49,651 nt of DNA from Marinobacter antarcticus (GTDB lineage: Bacteria; Pseudomonadota; Gammaproteobacteria; Pseudomonadales; Oleiphilaceae). Under the pieces are notes generated by a model. It worked only from the letters and a program-made list of their open reading frames with translations. It ran no database searches and was not told the origin of the DNA. Shown here in pieces: positions 33,009 through 44,696 of the stretch. A program made the translations under genes and the position numbers. Location of the stretch: assembly GCF_011049865.1 (NCBI RefSeq), contig NZ_DRGY01000036.1, positions 1 through 49,651 on the forward strand, written 5' to 3'. Position 1 is the first letter of the stretch; each line of letters begins with the position of its first letter.

Positions 33009-33570
33009 AACTTATCCTCCCCTTCGGGTTTGGGTGTTTTTTGTTGAACCGTCATGGTGAACTGGCTGTACCCCGCGCGCTTGCCGTCTGCCGACGACAC
33101 GTTAGAGAGGTTCGGGCTGGTGAACCAATCGGATTCTTCAAACTGCCGCATAAGCGTCGAGACCCGACTGTTCGATTCTGCCATACCGACGATACTCACC
33201 TGATCACCTGATTTTTTGAGGTCTGTGTAATAAAGACCATCAGGCAAGGTGCGAACCAGTTCATCAAAGGCGCGAACAATGACCGGGCGCTTGCCCTGCA
33301 AGTCCTGGATGACCTTCATACGGGCCAACAGTTCGTCGCGTTTGCGCTTGAGGTTGTCGATTTCGCGTATTTGTTCGTCCAGTTTTTTCGCAGCAGATTC
33401 GACGTAGGCATTTCTTGATTGTTGATACGCAATACTGCTGTCGAGGTCTGTGTTCCAGAGAAAGGCTAGCCCGCCTGCGATAATGGCGGCACCAACGACC
33501 ATTACAATAAACTGCTTCTGCTTTTCTGCCCGGAGCTCTTCGCGCCAAGGCCTGAGGTTAATTTTTGCCA

Positions 33571-33571
<1 letters not shown>
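33005..33571 (-). CDS. pilN: Type IV pilus inner-membrane protein PilN
   Basis: Partner of PilO; its cytoplasmic N-terminus binds PilM. The 188-residue protein starts MAKINLRPWREELR, containing the INLRPWR motif that docks into PilM. A transmembrane helix follows at about 22-42, then a coiled-coil (about 45-75) and a periplasmic domain. It overlaps pilM by one base and pilO by four. Confidence 0.96.
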
Positions 33572-34644
<1,073 letters not shown>

Positions 34645-34726
34645 CTAAACCTGGCCAGATACACCCGGTTACATGTGTTATGTGTTTTTTATTTAAGAGA
34701 ATTTCTTCATCATTCCGTTTACAATG

Positions 34727-34750
34727 TTTTCTCTTATTTAGCAGAGAAAA
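34727..34750. repeat. Inverted repeat between pilM and mrcA
   Basis: TTTTCTCT (34727-34734) is repeated as its reverse complement AGAGAAAA (34743-34750), with an 8-base centre, in the 194-base divergent region. It lies about 80 bases before mrcA and 92 before pilM. It could be a shared operator. The AT-rich surroundings make chance occurrence possible. Confidence 0.45.
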
Positions 34751-34829
34751 ATGCACCGGTGAAGCGACTCATCCTTCCTAAAGCAATTTCTCAAATGATA
34801 GACCTATATCCAACAGTTGTCAGAAAAAA

Positions 34830-37367
34830 ATGTCCCATTTGTTACGTACATCTCGTCTTCTTGCATGGTTGTTTCTCACTGGTCTGAGTATCGCCGTTAT
34901 CGTCGGTTCAGGCTTCTATCTTTACCTTCGCCCCGGCCTTCCTCCTGTCGACCAGCTTCTGGAAATAAAACTCCAGACGCCGCTGCGGGTATATAGCAAA
35001 GACAACAGATTAATAGCAGAATTCGGTGAAAAGAGAAGGGCACCGATCACAATCGAACAGATCCCCACAATTCAGTTACAAGCGTTTATGGCAGCCGAGG
35101 ACTCGCGTTTTTACGAGCACTTCGGGGTCGACATCAGAGGATTGGTGCGGGCTGCCATCGAACTGGTGTCCACCGGCTCCATCCAATCCGGGGGCAGCAC
35201 CATCACAATGCAGGTTGCAAAAAATTACTTTTTGTCACGTGATCAGACGTTTATTCGCAAGTTCAACGAGATACTTCTGGCACTTCAGATCGAGCGTGAG
35301 CTGGACAAAAACCAAATTTTCGAGCTGTATCTGAACAAAATTTACCTGGGCAGCCGGGCGTACGGTATTGCTGCCGCGTCTCGCGTTTATTACAACAAAC
35401 CGATTAACGAGCTTTCTCTGGCTCAAATGGCCATGTTGGCAGGCCTGCCCAAGGCCCCTTCAGCCTACAACCCGCTTGCCAATCCACAGCGTGCGTTGAT
35501 TCGCAGAGACTGGATTCTTGGACGAATGAAAGAGCTTGGTTTTATCACAGCCGACGCCTACGAGTTGGCGGTCAAAGCTCCGATCACGGCCACGTATAAC
35601 GCCATCGAGGCCGAAGTCGACGCTGACTACGTAGCTGAAATGGCCCGTGCCGAGATGGTCAGACGCTTTGGTGAAGAAGCGTACACCGACGGGTACACCG
35701 TCACACTGACCGTGGACAGCAAAGACCAGCAAACAGCCACAGATGCGCTCAGGAGCGGCCTTGAAGCCTACGATCGCAGACACGGCTTCAGAGGGAGCAT
35801 TGGCAAACTGGATGCCGAGACCCTGGCCGGCGGCGACCTTTCGAACGTTATGCGAAACTACCCTGGAATCGAATCCTTGATGCCCGCGGTCATTACAGCC
35901 GTTAATGATGACAAAAAAGAAGCTCTCGCCTACGTTCGAAGGTTTGGGCCTGCCGTTATGCCATTCGAATCGATGCAATGGGCGAGGCGCTACAAAACAG
36001 AAAACCTGATGGGCCCCAAGCCGGAAAAGCCGTCTGACGTTTTGTCTGTAGGCGATGTTGTATACGTTCGCCTGGAGGAACTACCTCAAGCGCCGATAAC
36101 ACCTGAGGCCGGGTCAGCGTCTGAAGATGGCAATCCTGCGGATAACGCAACGACTGGAATCGCCCAGCCGGTCAAGGTCGCACTGGCGCAGATTCCAAGT
36201 GTTGAAGGTGCACTGGTGTCTCTGGAGGCGAAAACAGGTGCCATTGAAGCACTCGCCGGCGGTTACAGCTTCGGGCAGAGCAAGTACAACCGTGCCATGC
36301 AAGCCAAGCGGCAACCTGGCTCAACCTTCAAGCCGTTCCTGTATTTAGGCGCTCTGGAAAGCGGTATAACGCCTGCGACTATCTATAACGATGCGCCTAT
36401 TGTGTTCGACGACTCCGAACTCGGAACTGCCTGGCGCCCGCAGAATTCCTCCGGACAGTTTTATGGCCCTACCCGACTTCGAGAGGCGTTATACCGCTCA
36501 CGAAACCTGGTGTCTATCCGGCTACTCAGGGACGTTGGCATTCCCCAGACACTGGACTATCTGAAACAGCTCAAAGTGCCCGTTGAGAATATGCCCGAAA
36601 ACCTGTCACTTGCTTTGGGCAGCGGGCTGCTCTCACCGATGGAGTTAGCACGGGGCCTGGCCGTCATCGCCAACGGCGGCTACGATGTTGAGCCCTTCCT
36701 GATTCAGAGCATCACGGATGTGCACGGAGAAACCCTATACCAGGCCCCGGAAGTCATCCTCTGTGATCGTAATTGCGGCACAACTGACACAGCCGCAGCG
36801 GAGCCCGCAGGCGACGTTGCCATTGACGATTCTCCGGCCGTCACGACAGAAACCACACCAAAAACGCGGGTCATGCGAAGGCTGGCAGATGAGCGCTCTG
36901 TCTACATTCTGCACTCCATGCTTCGGGACGTAATCAAGCTTGGAACCGGACGCCGTGCTCTGGCACTCGGGCGGGATGATATTGCAGGCAAAACAGGCAC
37001 AACCAACGAGCAGCGGGATACCTGGTTTGCAGGCTTCAATTACAACCTTGCCACCACCGTATGGGTAGGCCTTGACCAACCTGCTCCTCTGGGCCGCAGA
37101 GAGTTTGGCGCAAGCACGGCCCTGCCCATATGGATGGATTACATGAAAGTGGCGCTGGACGGAAGCCCTCCTGCTTTTATGCCCAGACCAAACGGTATCG
37201 TTAACATCCGCATCAACGCCGACACCGGCGAGCGCGCCAGGCCCGGAGAGGACGGCATTTTCGAAATTTTCAAGGAAGAAGATGCGCCCGCACCACTGAC
37301 CGCGGATGACGTTGGGCCGGGTGGCACGCGCGGAAACGGAGATGACCTTTCACGCCAGATTTTTTAA
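34830..37367 (+). CDS. mrcA: Penicillin-binding protein 1A
   Basis: Bifunctional peptidoglycan synthase. The 845 residues have an N-terminal transmembrane anchor (about 10-32). The glycosyltransferase domain (about 55-230) has catalytic E90 in AAEDSRFYEHFGVD, and GGSTITMQVAKN. An OB-like insertion (about 320-430) follows. The transpeptidase domain (about 450-790) has the serine motif S498-T-F-K501, SRN, and K721-T-G-T. The protein is divergent from pilM, a placement also seen in other gammaproteobacteria. It ends at a strong terminator. Confidence 0.96.
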   Translation: MSHLLRTSRLLAWLFLTGLSIAVIVGSGFYLYLRPGLPPVDQLLEIKLQTPLRVYSKDNRLIAEFGEKRRAPITIEQIPTIQLQAFMAAEDSRFYEHFGVDIRGLVRAAIELVSTGSIQSGGSTITMQVAKNYFLSRDQTFIRKFNEILLALQIERELDKNQIFELYLNKIYLGSRAYGIAAASRVYYNKPINELSLAQMAMLAGLPKAPSAYNPLANPQRALIRRDWILGRMKELGFITADAYELAVKAPITATYNAIEAEVDADYVAEMARAEMVRRFGEEAYTDGYTVTLTVDSKDQQTATDALRSGLEAYDRRHGFRGSIGKLDAETLAGGDLSNVMRNYPGIESLMPAVITAVNDDKKEALAYVRRFGPAVMPFESMQWARRYKTENLMGPKPEKPSDVLSVGDVVYVRLEELPQAPITPEAGSASEDGNPADNATTGIAQPVKVALAQIPSVEGALVSLEAKTGAIEALAGGYSFGQSKYNRAMQAKRQPGSTFKPFLYLGALESGITPATIYNDAPIVFDDSELGTAWRPQNSSGQFYGPTRLREALYRSRNLVSIRLLRDVGIPQTLDYLKQLKVPVENMPENLSLALGSGLLSPMELARGLAVIANGGYDVEPFLIQSITDVHGETLYQAPEVILCDRNCGTTDTAAAEPAGDVAIDDSPAVTTETTPKTRVMRRLADERSVYILHSMLRDVIKLGTGRRALALGRDDIAGKTGTTNEQRDTWFAGFNYNLATTVWVGLDQPAPLGRREFGASTALPIWMDYMKVALDGSPPAFMPRPNGIVNIRINADTGERARPGEDGIFEIFKEEDAPAPLTADDVGPGGTRGNGDDLSRQIF

Positions 37368-37411
37368 CCTCTCTCCTCCGCGCGTATGCCTTTAGGCTAA
37401 CACGCACCCAT

Positions 37412-37444
37412 AAAAAAACCGGCGGGATCACCGCCGGTTTTTTT
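37412..37444. terminator. Bidirectional terminator between mrcA and malic enzyme gene
   Basis: AAAAAAACCGGCGG (37412-37425) is followed after five bases by its exact reverse complement (37431-37444), a 14-base-pair stem with A- and T-tracts at the ends. It lies between convergent genes. Confidence 0.93.
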
Positions 37445-37516
37445 ATGTTCATAAAGCTTAGCATTTAGATAGCACCGCTTGGGTAACTAGCGCCATCCGG
37501 TAAATAGCGCCGCCAA

Positions 37517-38782
37517 TCAGATGATGTCGCTTATACTCTTCAGTGGATAGTGTGCAGGGTAGCCTTTACGGGCCACACCTGAATCCACGGCCGCACGGGC
37601 CACGGCAGCAGGAACCACCTCCAGAAGACGAACATCCATGGGCTTGGGAATAATATATTCCTTACCAAACTCAAAGCTTTCAGCGCCGTAGGCTTCGCAG
37701 ATTTCCTTCGGAACCGGCTCTTTGGCCAGTTCACGAATGGCATCTACCGCGGCTACTTTCATCTCTTCGTTGATGCAGCTTGCGCGCACGTCTAATGCTC
37801 CACGGAAGATGAACGGGAAGCCAAGAACGTTGTTTACCTGGTTAGGATAATCTGATCGACCGGTCGCCAGAATCAGATCGTCACGAACCGAATGGGCTAT
37901 CTCCGGATCAATCTCCGGGTCCGGGTTGGAGCACGCAAACACCACAGGGTTCGGCGCCATCTTTTTGAGCTGTTCGCCGCTCAGCAGATTTGGACCGGAA
38001 AGGCCAAGAAACACATCAGCGCCTTCCATTGCATCATCCAGTGTGCGCTTGTCCGTATCGTTAGCGAACATTGCCTTGTACTCGTTAAGATCATCGCGAC
38101 CTGAGTGGATCACACCCTTGCGATCGAGCATGAAGATATTTTCAGGGCGGATACCGCAACTGATCAACAACTTCATACAAGCAATTGCGGCAGCGCCGGC
38201 ACCCAGGCAAACCACTTTTGCATCTTCAATTTTTTTGCCCTGCAGTTCGAGGGCGTTGATCATACCGGCCGCTGTAACAATGGCCGTACCGTGCTGATCG
38301 TCGTGAAAGATGGGCACATTGCAGCGTTCGATCAGCGCGCGCTCAATCTCGAAACACTCTGGAGCCTTGATGTCTTCAAGGTTGATACCGCCAAAAGTGT
38401 CCGCAATACGCTCGACGGTTTCAATAAACGCCTGTGGGCTTTCAGAGTTAACCTCGATATCGAATACGTCGATTCCGGCAAAACGCTTGAACAAAACGCC
38501 CTTGCCTTCCATTACCGGCTTGCTTGCGAGCGGACCCAGATTACCCAGGCCGAGAATCGCAGTGCCGTCGGAGATAACCGCCACGAGGTTGCCCTTGGCG
38601 GTGTACTTGTAGGCATTCTCCGGATCTTTCGCTATCTCACGCACGGGCGCTGCAACCCCAGGGCTGTATGCAAGAGCTAGATCGCGAGCGGTCGCAGTCG
38701 GCTTGGTGATTTCAACACTCAGCTTTCCAGGCCGCGGCTTGGCGTGATATTCAAGGGCTGCTTCTTTCAGATCTTGAGACAT
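37517..38782 (-). CDS. maeB: NAD(P)-dependent malic enzyme, short form
   Basis: Oxidatively decarboxylates malate to pyruvate. The start is ATG 38782 (MSQDLKEAALEYHAKPRPGK), giving 421 residues; a start 19 codons upstream would add residues unlike the family. Visible are YSPGVAAPV, the metal/substrate region INLEDIKAPECFEIE with FHDDQHGTAI, and the nucleotide-binding fold VVCLGAGAAAIACM. E. coli MaeB has a further phosphotransacetylase-like domain of about 330 residues, which is absent here. Cofactor preference cannot be fixed from sequence alone. The enzyme could feed pyruvate and reducing power to lipid synthesis. Confidence 0.93.
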   Translation of the reverse strand: MSQDLKEAALEYHAKPRPGKLSVEITKPTATARDLALAYSPGVAAPVREIAKDPENAYKYTAKGNLVAVISDGTAILGLGNLGPLASKPVMEGKGVLFKRFAGIDVFDIEVNSESPQAFIETVERIADTFGGINLEDIKAPECFEIERALIERCNVPIFHDDQHGTAIVTAAGMINALELQGKKIEDAKVVCLGAGAAAIACMKLLISCGIRPENIFMLDRKGVIHSGRDDLNEYKAMFANDTDKRTLDDAMEGADVFLGLSGPNLLSGEQLKKMAPNPVVFACSNPDPEIDPEIAHSVRDDLILATGRSDYPNQVNNVLGFPFIFRGALDVRASCINEEMKVAAVDAIRELAKEPVPKEICEAYGAESFEFGKEYIIPKPMDVRLLEVVPAAVARAAVDSGVARKGYPAHYPLKSISDII

Positions 38783-38964
38783 TGCCACAGTTCCGTTTGT
38801 CACGTTTATAGGTATAGGCCTCCGGGCGGCAATAGCCACCCGGATAACAATATCATTATGGCCCGCCCGCCCCCAAACGACAAGGGCACGCCAAACCTAC
38901 TATAACCAGTCAATACGGCTAGTTGCTTTCAGCCAAAATGAGTCAACTGCAAGGTATTGCCCAC

Positions 38965-38991
38965 AAAAAAAGCGCCCTCAGGCGCTTTTTT
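38965..38991 (-). terminator. Rho-independent terminator of rpmE
   Basis: AGCGCC (38971-38976) pairs with GGCGCT (38981-38986) across a CTCA loop, flanked by six A at 38965-38970 and five T at 38987-38991. On the minus strand this gives a hairpin followed by a T-tract, 17 bases beyond the rpmE stop. Confidence 0.92.
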
Positions 38992-39007
38992 CAATTCTGC
39001 GACTGCA

Positions 39008-39229
39008 TCAGTCTTTTTTGCCTGCGATGCGGCCACCAAAGCGTTTCTGGAACTTGTCGATACGCCCACCGGTGTCCATAACTTTTTGCTTGCCAGTGTA
39101 AAACGGGTGACACTGTGAACACACGTCAAGCTGCAGATCGTGACCGATGGTAGAACGGGTCTTGATGACGTTACCGCAAGAGCATGTTGCAGAAATGTCT
39201 TCGTACTTAGGGTGGATACCTTCTTTCAT
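39008..39229 (-). CDS. rpmE: 50S ribosomal protein L31, zinc-binding form
   Basis: L31 bridges the ribosomal subunits. The 73-residue protein has the zinc ligands C16, C18, C37 and C40, so this is the zinc-containing paralogue rather than the zinc-free RpmE2 made under zinc starvation. Motifs are MKEGIHPKY, the CSCGN knuckle, [13 protein letters not shown], and the C-terminal [11 protein letters not shown]. It stands alone, divergent from priA across 182 bases, with its own terminator. Confidence 0.97.
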   Translation of the reverse strand: MKEGIHPKYEDISATCSCGNVIKTRSTIGHDLQLDVCSQCHPFYTGKQKVMDTGGRIDKFQKRFGGRIAGKKD

Positions 39230-39411
39230 GGCGAACCTCTATGGGTAATGCCGCTACCTGATCACGGGGCAATGTTACATGCCCTGGCGCCAGGCACCGC
39301 ATGTTTGAATCAATGGAGAAGACGGGGCACAATCATGCCCTGCCGCAAACAGACCGCGAATCTTACTTGCAATTATCCTGGCAGGCAAGTCCTACCACAA
39401 GGAAACACTCA

Positions 39412-41586
39412 GTGCCATCCACAGCCCGCATTGCGCTGAACCGGCCGCTCAGAAGGCTCTTTGACTATCTGGTGCCCGAAGGGCTCAGCGTAAAGCCAGG
39501 CCAACGCGTAAAGATCCCTTTCGGGCGCCAACAGGCAATCGGTCTGATCGTGGAAACCGATATACAGCCACCGGAAGGCATCACTCTAAAGCCAATCCAC
39601 AATGCGCTCGAAGACTGGCCAGCGCTGCCAGACGAAACCTTTCAGCTTCTGAGCTGGGCCAGCGACTATTATCAACATCCATTAGGAGAATGCCTGTTCA
39701 CTGCTTTGCCACCTGCGTTACGGCGAGGCCGACCTGCACTCGAAAAAACCGAAGACTGGTGGCGGGCCTGTGGCAGCGGCGTGGCGCTGCCAACAAACGC
39801 TCACAAGCAGAAAACCCTGCTGGACTGGATAGCACAGCATAAACAAGGCGTTAAAGGCAGCGCCGTTATAAAAGCAGGTTTCACCCGCTCACAGCTAAAG
39901 GCGTTGAGCGACAAGGAACTGATTCAGGCGGCAAACCCCGCGAGCGACACCTGCCAAAGCCAACAGTATCGTGAAGCCGTAGCGGCCCCGGATCTCTCCG
40001 CCGCACAGCGTGAGGCTGCCTCTCAACTGCCCTTGCCTGCAGCCGGGTTCAGCGCCTCCCTTTTATACGGCATCACGGGCAGCGGCAAGACCGAGATCTA
40101 TCTGCATTATCTCAAGCAGAACCTGGCCGCCCAAGACCAAGCACTGGTGCTGGTTCCGGAAATAAACCTTACACCCCAGACCGTTGCCCGCTTTCAACGC
40201 TATTTCGGCGAGCGCATTCTGGTGTGGCACTCAGCCCTGAACGACCGCGAACGCCTGAGTGCCTGGCTAAAAATTCGCAACGGCGAGCCGGTCATTCTCA
40301 TTGGCACTCGCTCAGCCGCGCTCCTTCCATTTACAGGGCTGAAAACGCTGATCGTAGACGAAGAGCACGACAGCTCTTATAAACAGGGCGAGGGTTTTCG
40401 ATATTCGGGCCGGGACGTAGCGGTCTATCGTGCCCACCTTAACCACTGCCCGATCATTCTGGGCTCAGCGACACCTTCGCTGGAGTCGTATCACAATGCT
40501 CTGTGCGGCAAGTATCGGCTCATAAGACTTGAAGAGCGCGCGGGCGAAGCGTTCCCGCCGACAATCAGCCTGCTGGATATACGCAGCAGGCCCCTTGAAG
40601 GCGGGCTTTCGCGGCCGGCCCTGCAGTCAATCCGGCAAACCCTGGACAGCGGAAGCCAGGCACTGGTGTTTGTAAATCGCCGGGGTTTTGCGCCGGTCAT
40701 GATGTGCTTTGACTGCGGCCATATGGTTGAGTGTCCGCGCTGTGACACGCGACTGACCTATCATCGCCGCGACCGGGCGATGCGCTGTCACCATTGTGAT
40801 TATCAGACTCCGGCGACCGAAAACTGCCCGAAATGTAAAAGTGAAGCGTTCAAGCCGGTTGGGCATGGCACAGAGCAGAGCGAAGACGTTCTCGCAGCCA
40901 ACTTTCCGGACACCCCCATCGTTCGAGTGGATCGCGACAGCACCCAGCGCAAAGGCAGCATTCAAAGCATCCTGAAACAGGTCAACAGCGGAGAGCCGTG
41001 CATTCTCGTGGGAACGCAGATGCTGGCAAAAGGCCACGACTTCCCGAACGTGACCCTGGCCGTCGTTATCAACGCAGACGGCGGGCTCTTCAGCGTGGAC
41101 TTCAGAGCACCTGAACAATTGATACAGACGCTACTTCAAGTGAGCGGCCGGGCCGGGCGCGGCTCAAAACCCGGTAAGGTGGTCGTACAAACCTGTCACA
41201 GCGACCACCCTCTGCTCCGTGCGCTCTGCAATGGCCGCTATCTGGATATGGCAGACCAGCTTATTAAAGAGCGCGAAACCGGCCAACTCCCGCCGTTTCG
41301 CGCGATGGCGATTTTCCGGGCGGAAGCAGACACGATGGCGCAAAGTCTGCAAATACTGGACAGCATAAAGCCGCTTACCAACGCGCCTGGCATCGAAACA
41401 TGGGGGCCACTGCCCGCACTGATCGCGCGCCGAGCTGATCGACATCGGGCTCAGTTGATTCTGAACACTGACAACCGGCGGCGCCTCAATTTGCTTCTGA
41501 CCGGGATTTGCCAGTCACTCGACCAAACCAGATTTTCAAAGGGTGCGAAATGGATGATTGATGTCGACCCTCAGGAAACGGGCTGA
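39412..41586 (+). CDS. priA: Primosomal replication protein N' (PriA helicase)
   Basis: Restarts stalled replication forks by recognising branched DNA, unwinding, and loading the replisome. The start is GTG 39412, with AAGGAA at 39399-39404 and a 7-base spacer; an in-frame ATG at 39301 would add 37 low-quality residues. The 724 residues are close to E. coli PriA (732). The 3' DNA-binding domain covers about 1-105. The helicase has Walker [10 protein letters not shown] and Walker [10 protein letters not shown]. The zinc region has eight cysteines in four CxxC pairs (CFDC, CPRC, CHHC, CPKC). Motif [16 protein letters not shown] is also present. Confidence 0.96.
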   Translation: MPSTARIALNRPLRRLFDYLVPEGLSVKPGQRVKIPFGRQQAIGLIVETDIQPPEGITLKPIHNALEDWPALPDETFQLLSWASDYYQHPLGECLFTALPPALRRGRPALEKTEDWWRACGSGVALPTNAHKQKTLLDWIAQHKQGVKGSAVIKAGFTRSQLKALSDKELIQAANPASDTCQSQQYREAVAAPDLSAAQREAASQLPLPAAGFSASLLYGITGSGKTEIYLHYLKQNLAAQDQALVLVPEINLTPQTVARFQRYFGERILVWHSALNDRERLSAWLKIRNGEPVILIGTRSAALLPFTGLKTLIVDEEHDSSYKQGEGFRYSGRDVAVYRAHLNHCPIILGSATPSLESYHNALCGKYRLIRLEERAGEAFPPTISLLDIRSRPLEGGLSRPALQSIRQTLDSGSQALVFVNRRGFAPVMMCFDCGHMVECPRCDTRLTYHRRDRAMRCHHCDYQTPATENCPKCKSEAFKPVGHGTEQSEDVLAANFPDTPIVRVDRDSTQRKGSIQSILKQVNSGEPCILVGTQMLAKGHDFPNVTLAVVINADGGLFSVDFRAPEQLIQTLLQVSGRAGRGSKPGKVVVQTCHSDHPLLRALCNGRYLDMADQLIKERETGQLPPFRAMAIFRAEADTMAQSLQILDSIKPLTNAPGIETWGPLPALIARRADRHRAQLILNTDNRRRLNLLLTGICQSLDQTRFSKGAKWMIDVDPQETG

Positions 41587-41600
41587 CTGGCACAGGGCTT

Positions 41601-41629
41601 TTGCTTGCGGCCACACTTTCCGCGATAAT
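41601..41629 (+). promoter_or_regulatory. Candidate sigma-70 promoter of argS
   Basis: TTGCTT (41601-41606) and GATAAT (41624-41629) are 17 bases apart, about 70 bases upstream of argS. The -10 matches at 5 of 6 positions. Confidence 0.55.
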
Positions 41630-41699
41630 GCGCATCTTCAAAGTTCATCGGGCGCCCTGCCCCAACTCCACTGTTCAGCAAACCGAGTCATCTCACAGC

Positions 41700-43388
41700 A
41701 TGAAAGAGACCGTTTCCGATCTGCTTCAATCAGCCTTGGCCGCCCTTCAGTCTGAAGGCACGCTGCCTGCAGACCAGTCCTACACGCCACAAGTAGGCAA
41801 CACCAAGGACAAATCCCACGGTGATTATGCCTGCAACATTGCATTGGTTGCCGCCAAAACGGCGGGCTGTGCACCTCGTAAGCTCGCCGAGATGCTGATC
41901 GGAAAACTGCCTGAAAGCAGCGCTGTGGCAAAAGTGGAAATTGCAGGCCCGGGCTTCATCAACTTTTTCATGAGTACCGCAAGTGCTTTTGAAATTGTTG
42001 ATACGATTCTGGCAGAGGCCAGACAGTTCGGTCGCAACAAAAGCGGTAAAGGCGAAAAAGTGCAGGTGGAATTTGTTTCTGCCAACCCGACTGGCCCACT
42101 GCATGTTGGCCACGGGCGGGGCGCCGCCATAGGCGATTGTCTGTGCCGATTGCTGGAAGCCAACGGCTACAACGTGACCCGCGAGTTCTATTACAATGAC
42201 GCTGGCGCCCAGATCAACAATCTCGCCCTCTCGGTACAGGCGCGCGTTAAAGGGCTGACACCCGAGGACGAAAACTGGCCAGCAGATGGTTACCGCGGCG
42301 ACTACATCACCGACGTTGCCAACGCTTATCTGGCGGGCGATACAGTAACCGCAGATGATCGTGAAGTGACCGCCAGTGCGGATCCGGAAAACAGGTCAGC
42401 CATTCAGGAATTCGCCGTTGCTTACCTTCGTCGGGAGCAGGATCTGGATCTGAAAGCCTTCGGCGTTCAGTTTGACGTGTATTTTCTGGAGTCGTCCCTG
42501 TACCAGAGCGGCAAGGTGGAGACGGCCGTCAAACGCCTTCAGGATAATGGCTACACTTACGAGGACGGCGGCGCCCTGTGGCTGAAAACGACCGACTTCG
42601 GCGATGATAAAGATCGGGTGATGCGCAAGAAGGACGGAGGCTACACCTATTTTCTGCCAGACGTGGCCTATCATATGGACAAATGGCAACGGGGGTTTAC
42701 GTCTGTCATCAACGAACAAGGCGCCGACCACCACTCCACCGTGACCCGCGTGCGTGCAGGATTACAGGCGTTGAATGCGGGCATCCCCGAAGGTTGGCCA
42801 GATTACGTTCTGCATCAAATGGTGACGGTTACCCGGTCGGGCCAGGAGGTCAAGATATCCAAACGCGCCGGCAGCTACGTCACCATCCGCGACCTGATCG
42901 ATGAAGTAGGCCGCGATGCAACCCGGTTTTTCCTTGCGGCAAGGCGCGTCGACTCCCAACTGACGTTTGACATCGATCTGGCTCGTTCCCAGACCAATGA
43001 AAACCCGGTGTATTACGTTCAATATGCCCACGCGCGCATCAGCAGTGTGTTACGGAAACTGGCGGCTGAAAAAGGCGTCGAGCGGGGGCTCAACGAGTGC
43101 GTCGGTGATCTGTCGTTGCTTGTTCTGGATGAAGAAAAGGAACTGGCAAACCAGTTGGCGAAGTATCCGGAGCTTATTGCCAATTCCGCTGCCCAGCGGG
43201 AACCCCATCACCTCACACACTACCTGAGGGACCTGGCAGGACAGTTCCACACGTATTACAACGCTCACAAAGTGTTGATTGAAGACGCTGCTGTTCGCGA
43301 TGCGCGCATAAGCCTTTATCTCGCCGTACGCCAGGTGATCGCCAATGGGCTTGATCTGTTAGGCGTCAGCGCACCAGAAGAGATGTAA
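41700..43388 (+). CDS. argS: Arginyl-tRNA synthetase
   Basis: Class I synthetase that charges tRNA-Arg. The start is ATG 41700 ([16 protein letters not shown]), giving 562 residues; the 33 in-frame codons before it overlap a promoter-like site. The N-terminal Add-1 domain recognises the tRNA D-loop. The HIGH signature reads HVGHGRG after [12 protein letters not shown]. The second signature is VKISKRAG, the usual divergent KMSKS of ArgRS. The C-terminal DALR anticodon-binding domain covers about 440-562. Confidence 0.96.
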   Translation: MKETVSDLLQSALAALQSEGTLPADQSYTPQVGNTKDKSHGDYACNIALVAAKTAGCAPRKLAEMLIGKLPESSAVAKVEIAGPGFINFFMSTASAFEIVDTILAEARQFGRNKSGKGEKVQVEFVSANPTGPLHVGHGRGAAIGDCLCRLLEANGYNVTREFYYNDAGAQINNLALSVQARVKGLTPEDENWPADGYRGDYITDVANAYLAGDTVTADDREVTASADPENRSAIQEFAVAYLRREQDLDLKAFGVQFDVYFLESSLYQSGKVETAVKRLQDNGYTYEDGGALWLKTTDFGDDKDRVMRKKDGGYTYFLPDVAYHMDKWQRGFTSVINEQGADHHSTVTRVRAGLQALNAGIPEGWPDYVLHQMVTVTRSGQEVKISKRAGSYVTIRDLIDEVGRDATRFFLAARRVDSQLTFDIDLARSQTNENPVYYVQYAHARISSVLRKLAAEKGVERGLNECVGDLSLLVLDEEKELANQLAKYPELIANSAAQREPHHLTHYLRDLAGQFHTYYNAHKVLIEDAAVRDARISLYLAVRQVIANGLDLLGVSAPEEM

Positions 43389-43397
43389 GTAAAAACA

Positions 43398-44027
43398 ATG
43401 TCCCGAGACTACGCCCGCAAACATCGGTCAGGTACGCCATCCGCCATCTCAAAGAGAAAGCCGGCCAAGCCTGCTCGCCCCCAAAAAAAGCGCACAAAAC
43501 CCGCAGCGCCGGCTCGATCCCAACGTGGGGGCTTGTCCTTCAAGTGGATCCTGTCGCTGGCTACGGTGGGCGGGTTTATCGGATTCATTGTTTACCTGAA
43601 TACCGTGCCAACCACCACCGGGTCGTTACCGCGGACAGTTGAAAAGACGGCACCGCAAGCGTCAGAGAAAGCCGCAAAACAGGAAGAAAAAAGGCCAGGC
43701 TTCCGGTTTTATGACATGTTGCCCGAATCGGAAGTTAATCCCCGAACCGTCGAAGCATACACGCCGAGCTCAACCAGAGAGGATTTTGATTATCTCGTGC
43801 AGTCCGGCTCATTCCGCAGCAAGGACGACGCCGAGCGCCAGCGTGCGCAGATAGCTTTTCAGGGACTCAGAGCAGCGGTGCAGCGTATTGAGCTCGACAG
43901 TGGTTCGGTCTGGTACCGCGTCAATGTTGGCCCGTTCACAACCCGCAGCCAGATGAGCTCGGCTATCGACAAGTTGGTGGCTATTAATATTGAGCCGCTT
44001 GGCCGGAAAATTCCGAAGAAAAAATAG
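43398..44027 (+). CDS. ftsN: SPOR-domain division protein, FtsN-like
   Basis: FtsN triggers septal peptidoglycan synthesis. The 209-residue protein has a short basic cytoplasmic N-terminus (SRDYARKHRS, then Lys/Arg/Pro-rich), one transmembrane helix (about 48-68), a periplasmic linker, and a C-terminal SPOR domain (about 132-207) with YLVQSGSFRSKDDAERQRAQIAF and WYRVNVGPF. It is shorter than E. coli FtsN (319). Its position between argS and hslV, nine bases after argS, supports the FtsN assignment, since ftsN precedes hslVU in many gammaproteobacteria. Confidence 0.88.
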   Translation: MSRDYARKHRSGTPSAISKRKPAKPARPQKKRTKPAAPARSQRGGLSFKWILSLATVGGFIGFIVYLNTVPTTTGSLPRTVEKTAPQASEKAAKQEEKRPGFRFYDMLPESEVNPRTVEAYTPSSTREDFDYLVQSGSFRSKDDAERQRAQIAFQGLRAAVQRIELDSGSVWYRVNVGPFTTRSQMSSAIDKLVAINIEPLGRKIPKKK

Positions 44028-44056
44028 CGGCGCTTCCGGCGCCGTCTTGCACACCA

Positions 44057-44084
44057 CTTGAATTCTCTCATCCTGCCTCCATAA
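44057..44084 (+). promoter_or_regulatory. Candidate heat-shock (sigma-32) promoter of hslVU
   Basis: CTTGAA (44057-44062) and CTCCATAA (44077-44084) are 14 bases apart. This resembles the sigma-32 consensus of CTTGAAA and CCCCATNTA with 13-15 bases between. It lies about 40 bases before hslV. hslVU is a known heat-shock operon in E. coli. Assigned by consensus only. Confidence 0.55.
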
Positions 44085-44123
44085 CTGCTCCATAGCGATT
44101 TCTATCAGGCAATTGGAGCCCTA

Positions 44124-44684
44124 ATGACTACCATACTTTCCGTCAGACGCGATGACGAAGTTGCCATGGGTGGCGACGGCCAGGTTTCCCTGGGGAATAC
44201 CATAATGAAGGGTAATGCCCGCAAGGTTCGCCGCCTTTACAACGGCCAAGTGATCGCAGGTTTCGCAGGTGGTACCGCGGATGCCTTTACGTTGTTTGAA
44301 CGATTTGAGGCCCAGCTTGAGAAACACAATGGCAACCTTACAAGGGCGGCCGTTGAACTTGCCAAAGACTGGCGCTCAGACCGGGCTCTGCGGCGACTGG
44401 AGGCCATCCTGGCCGTGGCAGACAAAACCGCTTCGTTGATCATTACAGGTAACGGCGACGTGATCGAGCCCGAGCAGGGGTTGATCGCTATTGGTTCCGG
44501 GGGCCCGTTCGCGCAGGCGTCTGCCCGCGCACTGCTTGAAAACACCGAGCTTTCCGCACATGAAATTGTGGATAAAGGCTTGGATATAGCGGCGGACATC
44601 TGCATTTACACAAACCATAATCGCACTGTCGAAGTGCTGTCCACCGGTGTAACCGCCAAAGACGCACCCTCCAAAACCGACTGA
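44124..44684 (+). CDS. hslV: HslV peptidase subunit of the HslVU protease
   Basis: Proteasome-like peptidase forming two stacked hexamers capped by HslU. After methionine removal, T2 is the N-terminal nucleophile ([23 protein letters not shown]). [12 protein letters not shown] and [18 protein letters not shown] are highly conserved, as is [15 protein letters not shown]. At 186 residues it is about ten longer than E. coli HslV because of a C-terminal tail. Normally HslV's extreme C-terminus is not part of the active site. It lies 12 bases before hslU. Confidence 0.97.
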   Translation: MTTILSVRRDDEVAMGGDGQVSLGNTIMKGNARKVRRLYNGQVIAGFAGGTADAFTLFERFEAQLEKHNGNLTRAAVELAKDWRSDRALRRLEAILAVADKTASLIITGNGDVIEPEQGLIAIGSGGPFAQASARALLENTELSAHEIVDKGLDIAADICIYTNHNRTVEVLSTGVTAKDAPSKTD

Positions 44685-44696
44685 TCCGGAGCAACC

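Noticed and set aside
37517..38782. Malic enzyme considered truncated because it lacks the MaeB phosphotransacetylase domain
   Set aside because: Short single-domain malic enzymes of about 420 residues are normal in pseudomonads and relatives, and the C-terminus is followed by a clean stop.
39283..39294. Palindrome CCTGGCGCCAGG between rpmE and priA
   Set aside because: Only 12 bases and GC-rich; chance is plausible and it is not placed clearly over a promoter element.
39301..39411. ATG 39301 as the priA start
   Set aside because: It adds 37 residues with no conserved character, while GTG 39412 has a well-placed AAGGAA and matches the family N-terminus.
41601..41699. Upstream in-frame start for argS
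   Set aside because: The region holds a good TTGCTT-17-GATAAT promoter, and the family N-terminus begins at the ATG at 41700.
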